DNA of 64,000 nt from G965197405 sp965197405 (GCA_965197405.1 OZ240206.1:434001-498000); one strand, 5' to 3'. Positions 1 through 8,978 are shown, counted from the stretch's first letter. Made by a program: numbers and translations. The notes: generated by a model from the sequence alone, not told the origin.

Positions 1-1457
1 CCGTCGCGATGTTCCTGGTCAAGCAGGCCAATGGGCTTGCAATCCAGGCAGCCCTGAGCATGGTGCGGGCCAAGACCCTGGACGGTAACATGACCAACAC
101 TGCCCTCGTTACGATCGGACCCTCTCTGCATGGGAAGAGCACCCTCACCATTACATTGGAGCTGGCAGACAGTGACCTCGCCAAACGTCTCGGCCTGGCA
201 GAAGACCCCCGGGAGGGGGTTTATCCGATGAACGATGACATCCTGCTTCTTCAACCACTGAGCGAGGCCATCGAGACGAGTCGCGGCGGGAACCGTATCA
301 CGATTTCCCACGGAATAGACGGGACCGAGAACAGCTTCTACGCTGTGCCCTTTGGCCTCACTCAAGAGGATGACCCGATAACCTACGACGTTCTCAGAGG
401 CGCGAAAGATGCCCCCAACCCCCAGGAGACGCTGGAGAACGTGCCCGTCAACGCCGATGAGGGCATACCGGACTACCTCCGGAATCCCGTTCGCAACATG
501 CGCATGATCCTTTCTCGCTCGCGGCTCCTCGCGAGGAAAGGCGCCGTGAACCTTATGGCCGCGATCACGGACGGGCAAATGAGTGATTCCGTCCACGTAC
601 CCATGGAGCAGACGGACCGGGTGTTCTGGCAGGCAGTGATGCGCCAGAACACGGTCATCCCGCCTTTGCAGCGGCTCACTGCGGAGCAATATATAAGAAC
701 GTTGATGTACGGCGAGGCCGTTCAGATGGGGGCTGCAGTCGGGGCCATAGGTAGACCATACGTGGAATACTTCTCCGACCCCTTCATTATTGGCCTAGAG
801 GACGAGAACGCAAACTTAATGTATGACATACTCCGGGAGATGGCGGGGGGAGGCCTGCCCCAGGAACACTATGTGTTCAACACAGGCGGCGTGGGCGCAG
901 ACACCAATGAGGAGGCCAGCGGCCTGAAGTACAAGAAGATTACGAAGGAGCTTACCCTGATGCTCCAGGAAGCCCTGCTCCGGGGAGCGGTGAAGTTCGA
1001 GCATGACGCCGCGTTGGGTTCAGACGTGGCGGTAGCTATCGTGAATTTGCGGGGCGAAGAGGTCCTGGACCTCCGAGTTGAGTGGCTGCCCCGGAGCATC
1101 TATGGAGACGCGGAGTACAACAATAGGGTCGCTCAATTGAAGCAGAGACGGTATTATGGCCGGGACTCGGAAGACAAAGCCGGCATCCTGCGCTACACAA
1201 AGGTTACAAAGCAGATCTTCGATCTCGCAGATATTCCCCTTCCCGGCGACGAGCGGGAGCTTGCCTGGCTGCTCTCTTTCTACTGGAAGGTGGACCAGGC
1301 CTACAACTCCCTCCCCGAGCTGGCGCGACACCTTGGTGAAGGTCAACGCCCGGCCACTGACGCTATGCAGGCGCTTCGCGAGAAGTACGAAGCCGGACGG
1401 GCGCATGGCCTCGAGCTGACCCATGACAGCCAAGGCGCGTTGCACAACCTCATATGA
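1..1457 (+). CDS. ATP-type phosphoenolpyruvate carboxykinase-like protein (5' partial)
   Basis: The frame is open to the left edge, so the N-terminus is missing; 482 codons follow the first visible ATG at 9. The order of motifs follows ATP-dependent PEP carboxykinase: a phosphate-binding loop GPSLHGKST about 35 residues after that ATG, an NDDI stretch in the place of the metal-binding acidic residues, TAEQYIRTLMYGEA like the family's TPEQ...GYTAK helix, then NTGGVG and a C-terminal lid region. The family normally catalyses oxaloacetate + ATP to PEP + CO2 in the cytosol. The P-loop differs from the usual GLSGTGKTT, so substrate and direction are uncertain. Assignment rests on this motif order only. 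Confidence 0.65.
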   Translation, partial: VAMFLVKQANGLAIQAALSMVRAKTLDGNMTNTALVTIGPSLHGKSTLTITLELADSDLAKRLGLAEDPREGVYPMNDDILLLQPLSEAIETSRGGNRITISHGIDGTENSFYAVPFGLTQEDDPITYDVLRGAKDAPNPQETLENVPVNADEGIPDYLRNPVRNMRMILSRSRLLARKGAVNLMAAITDGQMSDSVHVPMEQTDRVFWQAVMRQNTVIPPLQRLTAEQYIRTLMYGEAVQMGAAVGAIGRPYVEYFSDPFIIGLEDENANLMYDILREMAGGGLPQEHYVFNTGGVGADTNEEASGLKYKKITKELTLMLQEALLRGAVKFEHDAALGSDVAVAIVNLRGEEVLDLRVEWLPRSIYGDAEYNNRVAQLKQRRYYGRDSEDKAGILRYTKVTKQIFDLADIPLPGDERELAWLLSFYWKVDQAYNSLPELARHLGEGQRPATDAMQALREKYEAGRAHGLELTHDSQGALHNLI

Positions 1458-1593
1458 CCCCAGGCTCCATAGCGACAGATGAGCGATTTTAGCAAAGTCC
1501 ATACCTTGTAGAAGTGAGCGGCAAGGCTCCTTGCTACACCCGGCGCACCGGGGACCCATCTCAAGGAAAGTTGATGGAAAGGAGACTTGAAAG

Positions 1594-2400
1594 GTGGCGG
1601 CAGACCAAAGCCCTTCTCTCACGGACGCCCTCGGCCAGTACGTGCTCAGACTCAAAGGGACGGAGCAGCGAGACGGACAGCAGGAACTCAACCGCTTCAT
1701 ACAATGGTGCGGCAGGGATAGGTCTGTAGATGAGCTGACCCCCCCGGAGGTCGCAGAATATGGGGAGTCTGCAAATATATGGGGCACAGACTCCGCCAGG
1801 AAGCTCAAGCCGGTGAAATCGTTTCTGACCTATCTGAAAGAGAGGAAACTCGTAAGCGTCAGCCTTGCTCCCCACCTCAAGGTCTCCAAGACAAAGAGAG
1901 AGCACCGCCGCGCGTACTTTACGGCCGCGGTGGAGCAGGCGGAACTCAGCCATGAAGGGTACACCAATCTCCAGTCCCGTCTGGAGATGCTCAAGGAAGA
2001 GAGGGTGCGGATTGTAGCGGACATTCAGCGAGCTATGGGCGACAAGGACTTCAGAGAGAACGCCCCTCTGGACGCGGCCAAGGAGCGCCAGGGGCTTATC
2101 GAGTCAAGTATAAAGGATCTGGAAGGGATTCTGGCCAACGCCGTGGTCACAGTCACGCAAGCCGATGCCGATGTCCAGAAGGTGAGAATCGGGAGAAAGG
2201 TGACTCTCAGGGATGCGAGCAGTGGCAAAGAGGTCCGCTACACTCTCGTGGACTCACGGGAGGCAAACCCGGTTAGCGGCAAGATTTCCAGCATCTCGCC
2301 GGTGGGTAAAGCCCTGTTGGACAGGGTTATAGGCGAAGAGGTCACAATAACCGTACCCAAAGGGACTCTCCACTACGTCATAGAAAATATCGAAAGCTAA
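1594..2400 (+). CDS. GreA-type transcription elongation factor with an N-terminal recombinase core-binding-like domain
   Basis: 268 aa, GTG start with GGAG about 9 bases upstream. Residues about 118-268 are a GreA/GreB-type protein: an N-terminal coiled coil (LSHEGYTNLQSRLEMLKEER), the tip sequence KDFRENAPLDAAKE keeping the two acidic residues (D152, E155) that aid RNA polymerase transcript cleavage, and a C-terminal FKBP-like domain ending in GEEVTITVPKGTLHYVIENI. Residues about 6-98 look like the SAM-like core-binding domain of XerC/D tyrosine recombinases (ending RKLKPVKSFLTYLKERKLV...LKVSK), but no catalytic recombinase domain follows. Normal GreA is about 155-160 aa, so the N-terminal 105 residues are extra. 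Role as a cleavage factor is well supported; the function of the fused domain is unknown. Confidence 0.85.
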   Translation: MAADQSPSLTDALGQYVLRLKGTEQRDGQQELNRFIQWCGRDRSVDELTPPEVAEYGESANIWGTDSARKLKPVKSFLTYLKERKLVSVSLAPHLKVSKTKREHRRAYFTAAVEQAELSHEGYTNLQSRLEMLKEERVRIVADIQRAMGDKDFRENAPLDAAKERQGLIESSIKDLEGILANAVVTVTQADADVQKVRIGRKVTLRDASSGKEVRYTLVDSREANPVSGKISSISPVGKALLDRVIGEEVTITVPKGTLHYVIENIES

Positions 2401-2408
2401 CGCCTTGA

Positions 2409-4010
2409 TCACCCCTCCCTCTTCACGGCCCCACGAGACAACGCGTCGAGCACGACGCCGACCCTCGACCTGAAAGGCCGGACCCGGTTCGTCTCCGATG
2501 TCACTCCCACGGCGACGACGAAGCAGACGCTTTTTCCCGCCGCATGAGGGGAAAAGAAGTCGGTAACGTCGTCGTCATAGAAGGTGAGACCGCTCGCCCC
2601 CAGTCCCAAGGAGTGGGCACAGAGGTACATCCTGCCACCGAGGATGCCCGCCTCCAGCTGAGCAGCCCTGTAGCCTCGACTCCCGTAGCGGCCAAGGACC
2701 CGCTCCAAGTCGGCCATGAAAAACATCACCGCGCTGGCGTCAGCGCCCAGGGCTTGCTCGAAACACAGGTGACCCGCCTCGGCCCGGAAGGGACCTGCCT
2801 CAAGCTGCTCCAGACCGCGCTGCCAGCGGGAGAAGAAATAGCTCCCGGCGGGAAGCCCGCCTACGGCGTTGGCTATCATGTAAATATCCACCAGGCTCTC
2901 TCCGCCCGGCCCCAGAAAATCTGCGGGGACTCCTCCGGTAGAGCATCCAAGTATGGCGCTGAGATGGGGAAGAGAGATGGATTCCGGAGCGAAACGGCGT
3001 GTGGAGCCTCGTTCAAGAATCGCCTTTCCCAGTGCCTCGGATGCTTCGCTATCCTCCTCAAGGGGCTGAAGGGTATAAACAGGTCCCCCGCTCTCGGATG
3101 GCAGTGATGATATTGAGGCTGCAACACCGCGCCAGGCCGCCGCTTCCTCCTCGGTAGCCAGGGATGACACCCTGTGCGCCTGGCGTATCTCCGGGTACTC
3201 TATCTCATCGCTGGCCGTGGCAAGCCCATCACCGTCGAGGCGCTCCAGGTCCGGAGGGTCTGCCAAACGTTCTGATGGAGGCTGAGAAACGCCCTTCTCC
3301 CCCACAGGGACGAGACACAGGCTGGCCTCGCGCTCTGCATGAATGCCCAGCAGGCGATTTACCCTCTCGTCCACGAAGCCGGCGACCACCTGTGTCGGCA
3401 GGCCATCGGCGGAGGCCGTAGCCAGCAGATTGGCGAGGACGGTGCCGTTGTCCCAGAAGCAGTAGCGATAAGAGCGCACCCTGTACTTCCAGGCGCTGCG
3501 CCAGAAGATGGCCGTGAAGATGAGGGTGGCGGGAGAAGTGGAGACAGACTCGCTGGCCCCTGCGGCGCTGGAAAGTTCGCCCCGGTAGTCCCCCTTGCGT
3601 AGCTGGCTCAGCGAGAAGTCCAGGGGGGAGAAATGGTAGACGCCGGCCTCCAGACCGGGAATATCCTCGCATACCAGATAGACCTCCACCGGATACAAGG
3701 CCCCGGCGGAAGCGGCCGCTCGGAAATGCACCTCTCCCGCGCCCGAGAAGGCCCCCTTCCTTATGAGACCTGCGGAGAAGAACAGGAGCCGGGCGACTGA
3801 AGCAAGGTCAAGGGAAGGGCTGCCTTCGTGAGCGATCGCGGCCACCGCATCGAGAGCCGGCATTTCGGGTGGAGAAAAGTCGGTGGGAAGGGGCACAACC
3901 GGCAGTCCGGCGTAAGACTTGTACAGCGGGGGCTTGTTGTGCAGGTTTATGTAGGAGAGCTTAGTGGCTTCATGGTAGGCCCGGGCTGTGTGGATGTCCT
4001 GGTTGCTCAC
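2409..4010 (-). CDS. SagB-family nitroreductase-like oxidoreductase, two-domain
   Basis: 533 aa, GTG start preceded by a perfect AGGAGG. It contains two nitroreductase-fold halves: residues about 60-265 with AAASAGALYPVEVYLV and RSYRYCFWDNGTVLANLLATA, and about 320-520 with RGSTRRFAPESISLPHLSAIL and AAQLEAGILGGRMYLCAHSLGLGASGLTFYDDD. This is the layout of stand-alone SagB-type FMN dehydrogenases. SagB enzymes oxidise azolines in peptide natural products, but no precursor peptide or cyclodehydratase is nearby, so the substrate here is unknown. It converges with the GreA-like gene, their ends being 8 bases apart. Confidence 0.8.
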   Translation of the reverse strand: MSNQDIHTARAYHEATKLSYINLHNKPPLYKSYAGLPVVPLPTDFSPPEMPALDAVAAIAHEGSPSLDLASVARLLFFSAGLIRKGAFSGAGEVHFRAAASAGALYPVEVYLVCEDIPGLEAGVYHFSPLDFSLSQLRKGDYRGELSSAAGASESVSTSPATLIFTAIFWRSAWKYRVRSYRYCFWDNGTVLANLLATASADGLPTQVVAGFVDERVNRLLGIHAEREASLCLVPVGEKGVSQPPSERLADPPDLERLDGDGLATASDEIEYPEIRQAHRVSSLATEEEAAAWRGVAASISSLPSESGGPVYTLQPLEEDSEASEALGKAILERGSTRRFAPESISLPHLSAILGCSTGGVPADFLGPGGESLVDIYMIANAVGGLPAGSYFFSRWQRGLEQLEAGPFRAEAGHLCFEQALGADASAVMFFMADLERVLGRYGSRGYRAAQLEAGILGGRMYLCAHSLGLGASGLTFYDDDVTDFFSPHAAGKSVCFVVAVGVTSETNRVRPFRSRVGVVLDALSRGAVKREG

Positions 4011-4225
4011 AAAGACCTCCTTCTGAGAGAGTGCGTGGAAAGTCCCTTCTCCCCCAGTGGGAGAAGGTTAGGATGAGGGGGACACCATCGCATCACCCTC
4101 ACCTCAATCCTCTCCCGTCGAGGGAGAGGAAATGTAACCATACCTTATCACACACCCTCTAAAGACCTAAACGTTCACCGCGTCGCCTATTCCGGGCTAT
4201 TGGGATGCCCCTGCAAGAGACTGGA
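4011..4225. repeat. Intergenic R1 palindromic repeat, copy 1 (core about 4039-4163)
   Basis: The core has two hairpin arms, CCTTCTCCCCCAGTGGGAGAAGG and CCTCTCCCGTCGAGGGAGAGG (each split here by a short loop), joined by a GATGAGGG / CACCCTCACCTCAATC segment, and it ends with CACCCTCTAAAG. A second copy with the same order of parts lies near 11932-12053. It does not code and lies upstream of the SagB-like gene and downstream of folK. Short, non-autonomous palindromic repeats of this kind may be miniature elements or transcript-end structures. Confidence 0.7.
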
Positions 4226-4765
4226 CTAGGCCAGCTTTGGCGCAGAAATGGGGCCGCCCCACAGCTCTACTCCTTCTGGCAGACCCCCAGCGTTAGCAGG
4301 ACCGCTGTCAGTCAGCCTTTGCAGAAGCTCAGCCACCGTCACCTTGAGAACGGGATGAAGGTACTCTGATGCCACATCGGCCAGGGGGACCAGCACAAAG
4401 GCTCGCTCAGCCAGCCTGGGATGAGGGACTTCCAGCCCCGGCTCGCTGACTATCTCCTGGCCGTAGAACAGAATATCCACGTCAATCAGGCGGGGGCCGT
4501 TCCGAAAGGTGGGTCCCCTGCCCATACTCCTTTCGACATCCTTCACAGCGGCCAGCAGGGCCTGGGGGCGCAGATGAGTCCGGCCCTCACAGGCGCAGTT
4601 CAGGAAGCGCGGCTGGTCCTCATAACCCCAGGGAGCGGTCTCGTAAAGAGAGGAAATCCTCTCCACGTCCACACTCTTCGCCAGGAGCTTCACAGCACAA
4701 GCCAGGTTCGCCTCCCTGTCGCCAAGATTGGCCCCCAGGCCCAGGTAGACCCTTACAGGCCCCAT
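4226..4765 (-). CDS. folK: 2-amino-4-hydroxy-6-hydroxymethyldihydropteridine pyrophosphokinase
   Basis: 179 aa from the ATG at 4765; the frame is open further upstream, but homology begins at VRVYLGLGANLGDREANL. It transfers pyrophosphate from ATP to 6-hydroxymethyl-dihydropterin in folate synthesis. Diagnostic motifs are LGLGANLGDR near the N-terminus, the RFLNCA segment, and the HPPK signature GPRLIDVDILFYG with the metal-binding aspartates. Its start overlaps the end of folP by 13 bases, so the two are translationally coupled. The C-terminal tail after EYLHPVL is somewhat longer than usual. Confidence 0.92.
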   Translation of the reverse strand: MGPVRVYLGLGANLGDREANLACAVKLLAKSVDVERISSLYETAPWGYEDQPRFLNCACEGRTHLRPQALLAAVKDVERSMGRGPTFRNGPRLIDVDILFYGQEIVSEPGLEVPHPRLAERAFVLVPLADVASEYLHPVLKVTVAELLQRLTDSGPANAGGLPEGVELWGGPISAPKLA

Positions 4766-5652
4766 TCCGGGGGCCTCCAATCTCGAATAATCGCATCGCT
4801 CATTCTGGCCACGCGCACCATCTGCTTCACGTCGTGTACTCTCACCATGTCCGCGCCCCCGGCGATGCACGCGGTCACGACAGCCGCGGTCCCTTCCATG
4901 CGTTCTTCCGGCGGAAGTCCGCCGAGGACCATGCCGATATGGGACTTGCGGGATGGGCCAACCAGGACCGGCAAGCCGAGGACTTTGAACTCGCCCAGCC
5001 TGCGCTCAATCTCAATGCTCTGGTCCGCCACCTTGCCAAACCCTATCCCCGGGTCAATGATGATGTTCTCCCTCCGGACGCCCTGCTCCAGGGCTTCCTT
5101 CACCGCTCCACTCAGCTTGTCAATCATGTCGGGAATCAGCTCTCCATACTCATGCCCTACCTGATTGTGCATGAGCACGATTGGCGCATCGTACTCCGCT
5201 GCCACCCGCAGCATGTCCGGTCCGGCACGGACACCCCAGACATCGTTCACCATACTGGCCCCGGCTTCAAGACAGCGACGGGCTACCTCGGCCTTCCAGG
5301 TGTCCACGCTGAGGGGTATGCCAAGGACCGGGGTCAGCCGCTCGATAACGGGAAGGACGCGCCTCAACTCTTCCCCGGCGCTCACGGGGACGGCGCCGGG
5401 ACGATTGTCGTACCTGCGAGTGGACTCGCCCCCTATATCAACGATGTCGGCACCCTCGGACTCCATCCGTAGGGCCAGGTCCACGGCGGCGTCCACGTCG
5501 TAGCCCAGCCCATCACCGGAGAAGGAGTCGGGGGTAACGTTCACCGCCCCCATCACATAGGTGCGCTCTCCCCAGAGGAAGGTCCTGGTGCCACAGGGGG
5601 TGCTCCTCACCTGGGGGCTGATAACTGCTGGTGGCTGCTCTTTGGCCGTCAT
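4753..5652 (-). CDS. folP: Dihydropteroate synthase
   Basis: 299 aa TIM-barrel enzyme joining 6-hydroxymethyl-dihydropterin pyrophosphate to p-aminobenzoate, the sulfonamide target. The sequence shows the N-terminal signature MGAVNVTPDSFSGDG, then DIGGESTR, SVDTWK, NDVWG, the pterin-pocket motif IIIDPGIGFGK, and VGPSRKSHIG in the phosphate-binding loop. About 30 residues precede the first strand, slightly longer than average. It is the first gene of folP-folK; no folB or folE is in the window. Confidence 0.95.
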   Translation of the reverse strand: MTAKEQPPAVISPQVRSTPCGTRTFLWGERTYVMGAVNVTPDSFSGDGLGYDVDAAVDLALRMESEGADIVDIGGESTRRYDNRPGAVPVSAGEELRRVLPVIERLTPVLGIPLSVDTWKAEVARRCLEAGASMVNDVWGVRAGPDMLRVAAEYDAPIVLMHNQVGHEYGELIPDMIDKLSGAVKEALEQGVRRENIIIDPGIGFGKVADQSIEIERRLGEFKVLGLPVLVGPSRKSHIGMVLGGLPPEERMEGTAAVVTACIAGGADMVRVHDVKQMVRVARMSDAIIRDWRPPEWGL

Positions 5653-5796
5653 CCTGCTCGCTTCTATGGGAGGACGAGGTGGGGGCGCATCACTATCTCC
5701 GACTCATTGTAACACCCACCTGACTGGCTTGCACCAGATATTCTCATCTGCTAGCATGAACCCGTGCCCACTCCACAATTATGTCTGGAGGCATCT

Positions 5797-7359
5797 ATGG
5801 CCGTTGGAAGAAAGATAGACCAGAAGCTGGAGCAGCTCAAGGAGCTGCGGGAAGAGTCCCACCTGGGCGGCGGTCAGAGGCGCATCGAACAGCAGCACGA
5901 CAAGGGCAAGCTGACCGCCAGGGAGCGGGTGAATCTGCTGCTGGACCAGGGGACCTTCGAGGAGATAGACCCCTTCGTGACCCACCGGTCCACGGACCTT
6001 GGAATGGGGGACAGGAAGGTACTGGGCGATGCCGTAGTTACGGGCTACGGGAAGGTGGAGGGACGGCAGATTTTCGTCTTTGCCCAGGACTTCACGGTTA
6101 TGGGCGGTTCCGTATCCGAGGTAGTGGGCCAGAAGATATGCAAAGTGATGGACCTGGCGATGAAGACCGGCTCCCCCATCGTGGGCCTGAACGACTCCGG
6201 GGGCGCACGGATTCAGGAGAGCGTGCTCAGTCTCTACGCCTACGGCGAAATCTTCCTGAGAAACACGCTGGCTTCGGGCGTCGTACCCCAGCTGTCGGTA
6301 ATCCTGGGCCCCTCCGCCGGAGGAGCGGTCTACTCCCCGGCCATTACGGACTTCATATTCATGGTAGAGGGCTTGAGCCAGATGTACATCACAGGGCCGG
6401 ACGTCATCAGGGCCGTTACCGGCGAGGAAGTGACCCACGAGCAGTTGGGAGGCGCCCTGACCCACAGCAGCAGGAGCGGCGTCGCCCAGTTCGTGGCCGA
6501 CTCGGAGGACGAGTGCTTCGCCGAGGTACGCCGCCTCCTGGGGTTTCTCCCGTCGAATAACATGGAGGACTCGCCTCTAGTCGAGACCTCGGACCACCCG
6601 GGTCGCAGGGACGAGAGCCTCTCCTACATAGTGCCCGACGAGCCAAACCGGGCCTACGACATCCGGGACGTGGCCCTGCGGGTGATAGACGATGAGGAGT
6701 TCATGGAGGTGCACCAGGACTTCGCACCGAACATTGTGGTGGGGTTTGCCCGTCTGAATGGCAGAACGGTGGGCATAGTGGGCAACCAGCCCGCCTACCT
6801 GGCGGGGGTCCTGGACATCAACGCGTCCATGAAAGCATCACGGTTCGTGCGCTTCTGCGATTGCTTCAACATACCCCTCATAACATTCGTAGACGTGCCC
6901 GGCTTCATGCCCGGCACAGAACAGGAGTACGGCGGAATCATCAAGCACGGGGCCAAGCTGCTGTACGCCTACGCTGAGGCCACGGTGCCCAAGATAAGCG
7001 TCATGACCCGGAAGGCCTACGGCGGGGCTTATATAGTTATGAGCAGCAAGCACCTGCGGGGCGACATCAACCTGGCCTGGCCCTCGGCGGAGATCGCCGT
7101 CATGGGTCCCGAGGGCGCCGTAAACGTGGTCTTTCGAGAGGAACTGGCCAAGGCCGAAAACCCGGAGGAGCGGCGCAGCGCCCTGGTTGAGGAGTTCCGG
7201 GACAAGTTTGCCAATCCCTACGTTGCCGCCAGCCGGGGCTTCCTGGACGACGTGATAGAGCCCGCGGATACCCGCCCGCGACTTATCAAGGCCCTCGATA
7301 TGCTACAGTCCAAGAGGGACACCCTGCCCCCAAAGAAGCACGGGAATATACCGCTATAG
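5797..7359 (+). CDS. Acyl-CoA (propionyl/methylcrotonyl-type) carboxylase, carboxyltransferase beta subunit
   Basis: 520 aa; the start is the ATG at 5797 with CTGGAGG 6 bases upstream, not the earlier ATG-like codons. It transfers carboxyl from carboxybiotin to an acyl-CoA. Both carboxyltransferase halves are present: GLNDSGGARIQESV and GPSAGGAVYSPAITDF in the N-terminal domain, GFMPGTEQEYGGIIKHGAKLLYAYAEATVPKI-type residues and RKAYGGAYIVMSSK in the C-terminal domain. Length and motifs fit the PccB/AccD5 family. No biotin carboxylase/BCCP gene lies beside it, so the alpha subunit must be elsewhere; the acyl-CoA substrate cannot be set from sequence alone. Confidence 0.92.
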   Translation: MAVGRKIDQKLEQLKELREESHLGGGQRRIEQQHDKGKLTARERVNLLLDQGTFEEIDPFVTHRSTDLGMGDRKVLGDAVVTGYGKVEGRQIFVFAQDFTVMGGSVSEVVGQKICKVMDLAMKTGSPIVGLNDSGGARIQESVLSLYAYGEIFLRNTLASGVVPQLSVILGPSAGGAVYSPAITDFIFMVEGLSQMYITGPDVIRAVTGEEVTHEQLGGALTHSSRSGVAQFVADSEDECFAEVRRLLGFLPSNNMEDSPLVETSDHPGRRDESLSYIVPDEPNRAYDIRDVALRVIDDEEFMEVHQDFAPNIVVGFARLNGRTVGIVGNQPAYLAGVLDINASMKASRFVRFCDCFNIPLITFVDVPGFMPGTEQEYGGIIKHGAKLLYAYAEATVPKISVMTRKAYGGAYIVMSSKHLRGDINLAWPSAEIAVMGPEGAVNVVFREELAKAENPEERRSALVEEFRDKFANPYVAASRGFLDDVIEPADTRPRLIKALDMLQSKRDTLPPKKHGNIPL

Positions 7360-7505
7360 CGGAGTGTCGTAGCATCGGACCAGGGCCGCTTATAGGGGTA
7401 TCACGGGCGAAGGCAGGGCCACCCTACGCTTCTGGGACAGCGTTCCCATTTAGGCGGTTTGACCCGTGTAGAGACAGAGTTGAAACCCGGCCATACACCG
7501 CATCC

Positions 7506-7538
7506 AAGCATATGGCAAGCATATGGCAAGCATATGGG
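7506..7538 (+). repeat. Three tandem 11-bp repeats (AAGCATATGGC) before a small ORF
   Basis: AAGCATATGGC is present twice exactly and a third time as AAGCATATGGG. Each unit carries an ATG, but because the unit is 11 bp the three ATGs fall in three different frames. The middle ATG (7523) is in frame with the following small gene. A GGGAG at 7535-7539 sits just before the likely start. Confidence 0.85.
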
Positions 7539-7546
7539 AGATGACA

Positions 7547-7795
7547 ATGGTGACTGAGACCGATGATTCCCGGCTGGGGAGGCTGGAAGGGCAGGCAGCT
7601 CAACAGTCCATCGCCCTACAGGATATCAGCCGCCGGTTGGATACTGGCCTGGTGGAAATCCGCCAGGAACTCCGGGTCGTCAACACCCGGATAGACCGGC
7701 TCACGCTGGCGATCCTGGGCATCGGCGGCGGGGTAATCGTAGCCCTGATTTCGCTGGTGGGCATACTGGCCGCCCGGCTGTTCAGGGGCGGATAG
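7547..7795 (+). CDS. Small coiled-coil protein with one C-terminal membrane segment
   Basis: 82 aa from the ATG at 7547, with GGGAG 7 bases upstream; ATGs at 7541 and 7523 are in-frame alternatives. Residues about 8-52 are polar and heptad-like (GRLEGQAAQQSIALQDISRR...LRVVNTRIDRL), suggesting a coiled coil. A hydrophobic stretch LAILGIGGGVIVALISLVGI then forms a single transmembrane segment before a short basic tail. This is the look of small tail-anchored proteins of unknown role; no family is recognised. Confidence 0.55.
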   Translation: MVTETDDSRLGRLEGQAAQQSIALQDISRRLDTGLVEIRQELRVVNTRIDRLTLAILGIGGGVIVALISLVGILAARLFRGG

Positions 7796-7925
7796 CCCGC
7801 CACTCCAAGGGGGGGCCTAAATTTCGACCACCTAAAACGCACCGCTACCCGCCTTCTGCCAAGGTCTGGCCCCAGACCACCATTCCTGGTAAACTAGGGA
7901 AAGCTTAGGACACGAGGAGACTGAG

Positions 7926-8978
7926 GTGAAGTTTGGGCTCTTTTACCAGCTACCCTGCGCCGAATGGCAGTCGCCCCTTCAGCGTTATCAAGATACCCTG
8001 GACCAGATTCAGCTAGGGGACGAGTTGGGGTTTGACTACGCATGGCTGGCCGAGCTTCACTTCGATCCCAAGTTTTCCATAACGCCCTCCCCTCTGATGG
8101 TAGCCGCAGCCGCAGCGCAACGTACCAAGAGAATACGCCTGGGCGTGGCGGTGAACGTTCTCCCCCTGCACAATCCGGTCCGCATAGCCGAGGACATAGC
8201 CACCCTCGACCTCCTCTCCAACGGGCGCGCGGAGTTCGGGATAGGCCGGGGAGCGTTGCCCCTCCACTTTCAGGGATTCAACATCCCCCAGGAGGAGAAC
8301 CGCGAGCGGTTCATGGAAGGGTTGGAGTTTGTCGTGAAAGCGCTGACGCAGGATGAGTTCTCTTTCGAGGGCAAGCACTACAGCGCCGAAAACCTGCGCC
8401 TTGTGCCCAAGCCCCTGCAAAAGCCCCACCCGCCCATCCGCATCGCTTCCAACAGCCCCGATACCTTCGAGTTGGTGGGCGAGCTGGGCTACCCTATATT
8501 TGCGACTCCCGTGATAGTGCCTCTGCCCCAACTTAGAAAGGGCGTCAAGACGTATAGAGAGAAGCTGGCGGCCAACGGATACCCTATCACCGGGGAAGAG
8601 TTGTCCCTGGCCATACCGACCTACGTAGCCAAGCACGCCAGGGAGGCCGAGGCGGTCCCCGAGAGCAGTGTGATGAACTACATGGGGGCTATCACAGCCT
8701 CTTTTGACACGCCTCTAATGCAACGGGCCATTGCAGCAAGCCCAATAGTAAAGGAGACCCAGGCGCGATTTCTGGCGATGACCTATGAGAATTGGTACAA
8801 CAACACAGCCATATTTGGAGACCCTGCCAGGTGTCTGGAGAAGCTCCAGGCCCTTCGCGATGAGTTCCAGCCAGGAGAGTTCATCTGCTGGTTCAACCAG
8901 GGCGGCCTGATACCTCACTCCAACGTAGCCGAGGCCATGAGGCTGTTCGCCGAGGAAGTCATGCCCCACTTCCGCTAG
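7926..8978 (+). CDS. LLM-class flavin-dependent oxidoreductase (luciferase-like)
   Basis: 350 aa, GTG start with GAGGAGA upstream. A TIM-barrel monooxygenase-type protein expected to use reduced FMN or F420. It begins MKFGLFYQLP, has the FDYAWLAELHF strand with the usual conserved histidine, LGVAVNVLPLHNPVRIAEDIATLDLLSNGRAEFGIGRG split over two motifs, and PHPPIRIASNSP in the middle. Such genes are numerous in SAR202-type genomes, where they have been proposed to attack recalcitrant organic matter. It stands alone; substrate unknown. Confidence 0.88.
   Translation: MKFGLFYQLPCAEWQSPLQRYQDTLDQIQLGDELGFDYAWLAELHFDPKFSITPSPLMVAAAAAQRTKRIRLGVAVNVLPLHNPVRIAEDIATLDLLSNGRAEFGIGRGALPLHFQGFNIPQEENRERFMEGLEFVVKALTQDEFSFEGKHYSAENLRLVPKPLQKPHPPIRIASNSPDTFELVGELGYPIFATPVIVPLPQLRKGVKTYREKLAANGYPITGEELSLAIPTYVAKHAREAEAVPESSVMNYMGAITASFDTPLMQRAIAASPIVKETQARFLAMTYENWYNNTAIFGDPARCLEKLQALRDEFQPGEFICWFNQGGLIPHSNVAEAMRLFAEEVMPHFR

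Noticed and set aside
1020..1808. 262-codon minus-strand frame over the end of the PEPCK-like gene
   Set aside because: Shadow of the real gene on the other strand and of the GreA-like start; no motifs.
4766..4870. Longer N-terminus for FolK
   Set aside because: It lies inside folP and is rich in Arg and Gly without similarity; the internal ATG fits the family start.
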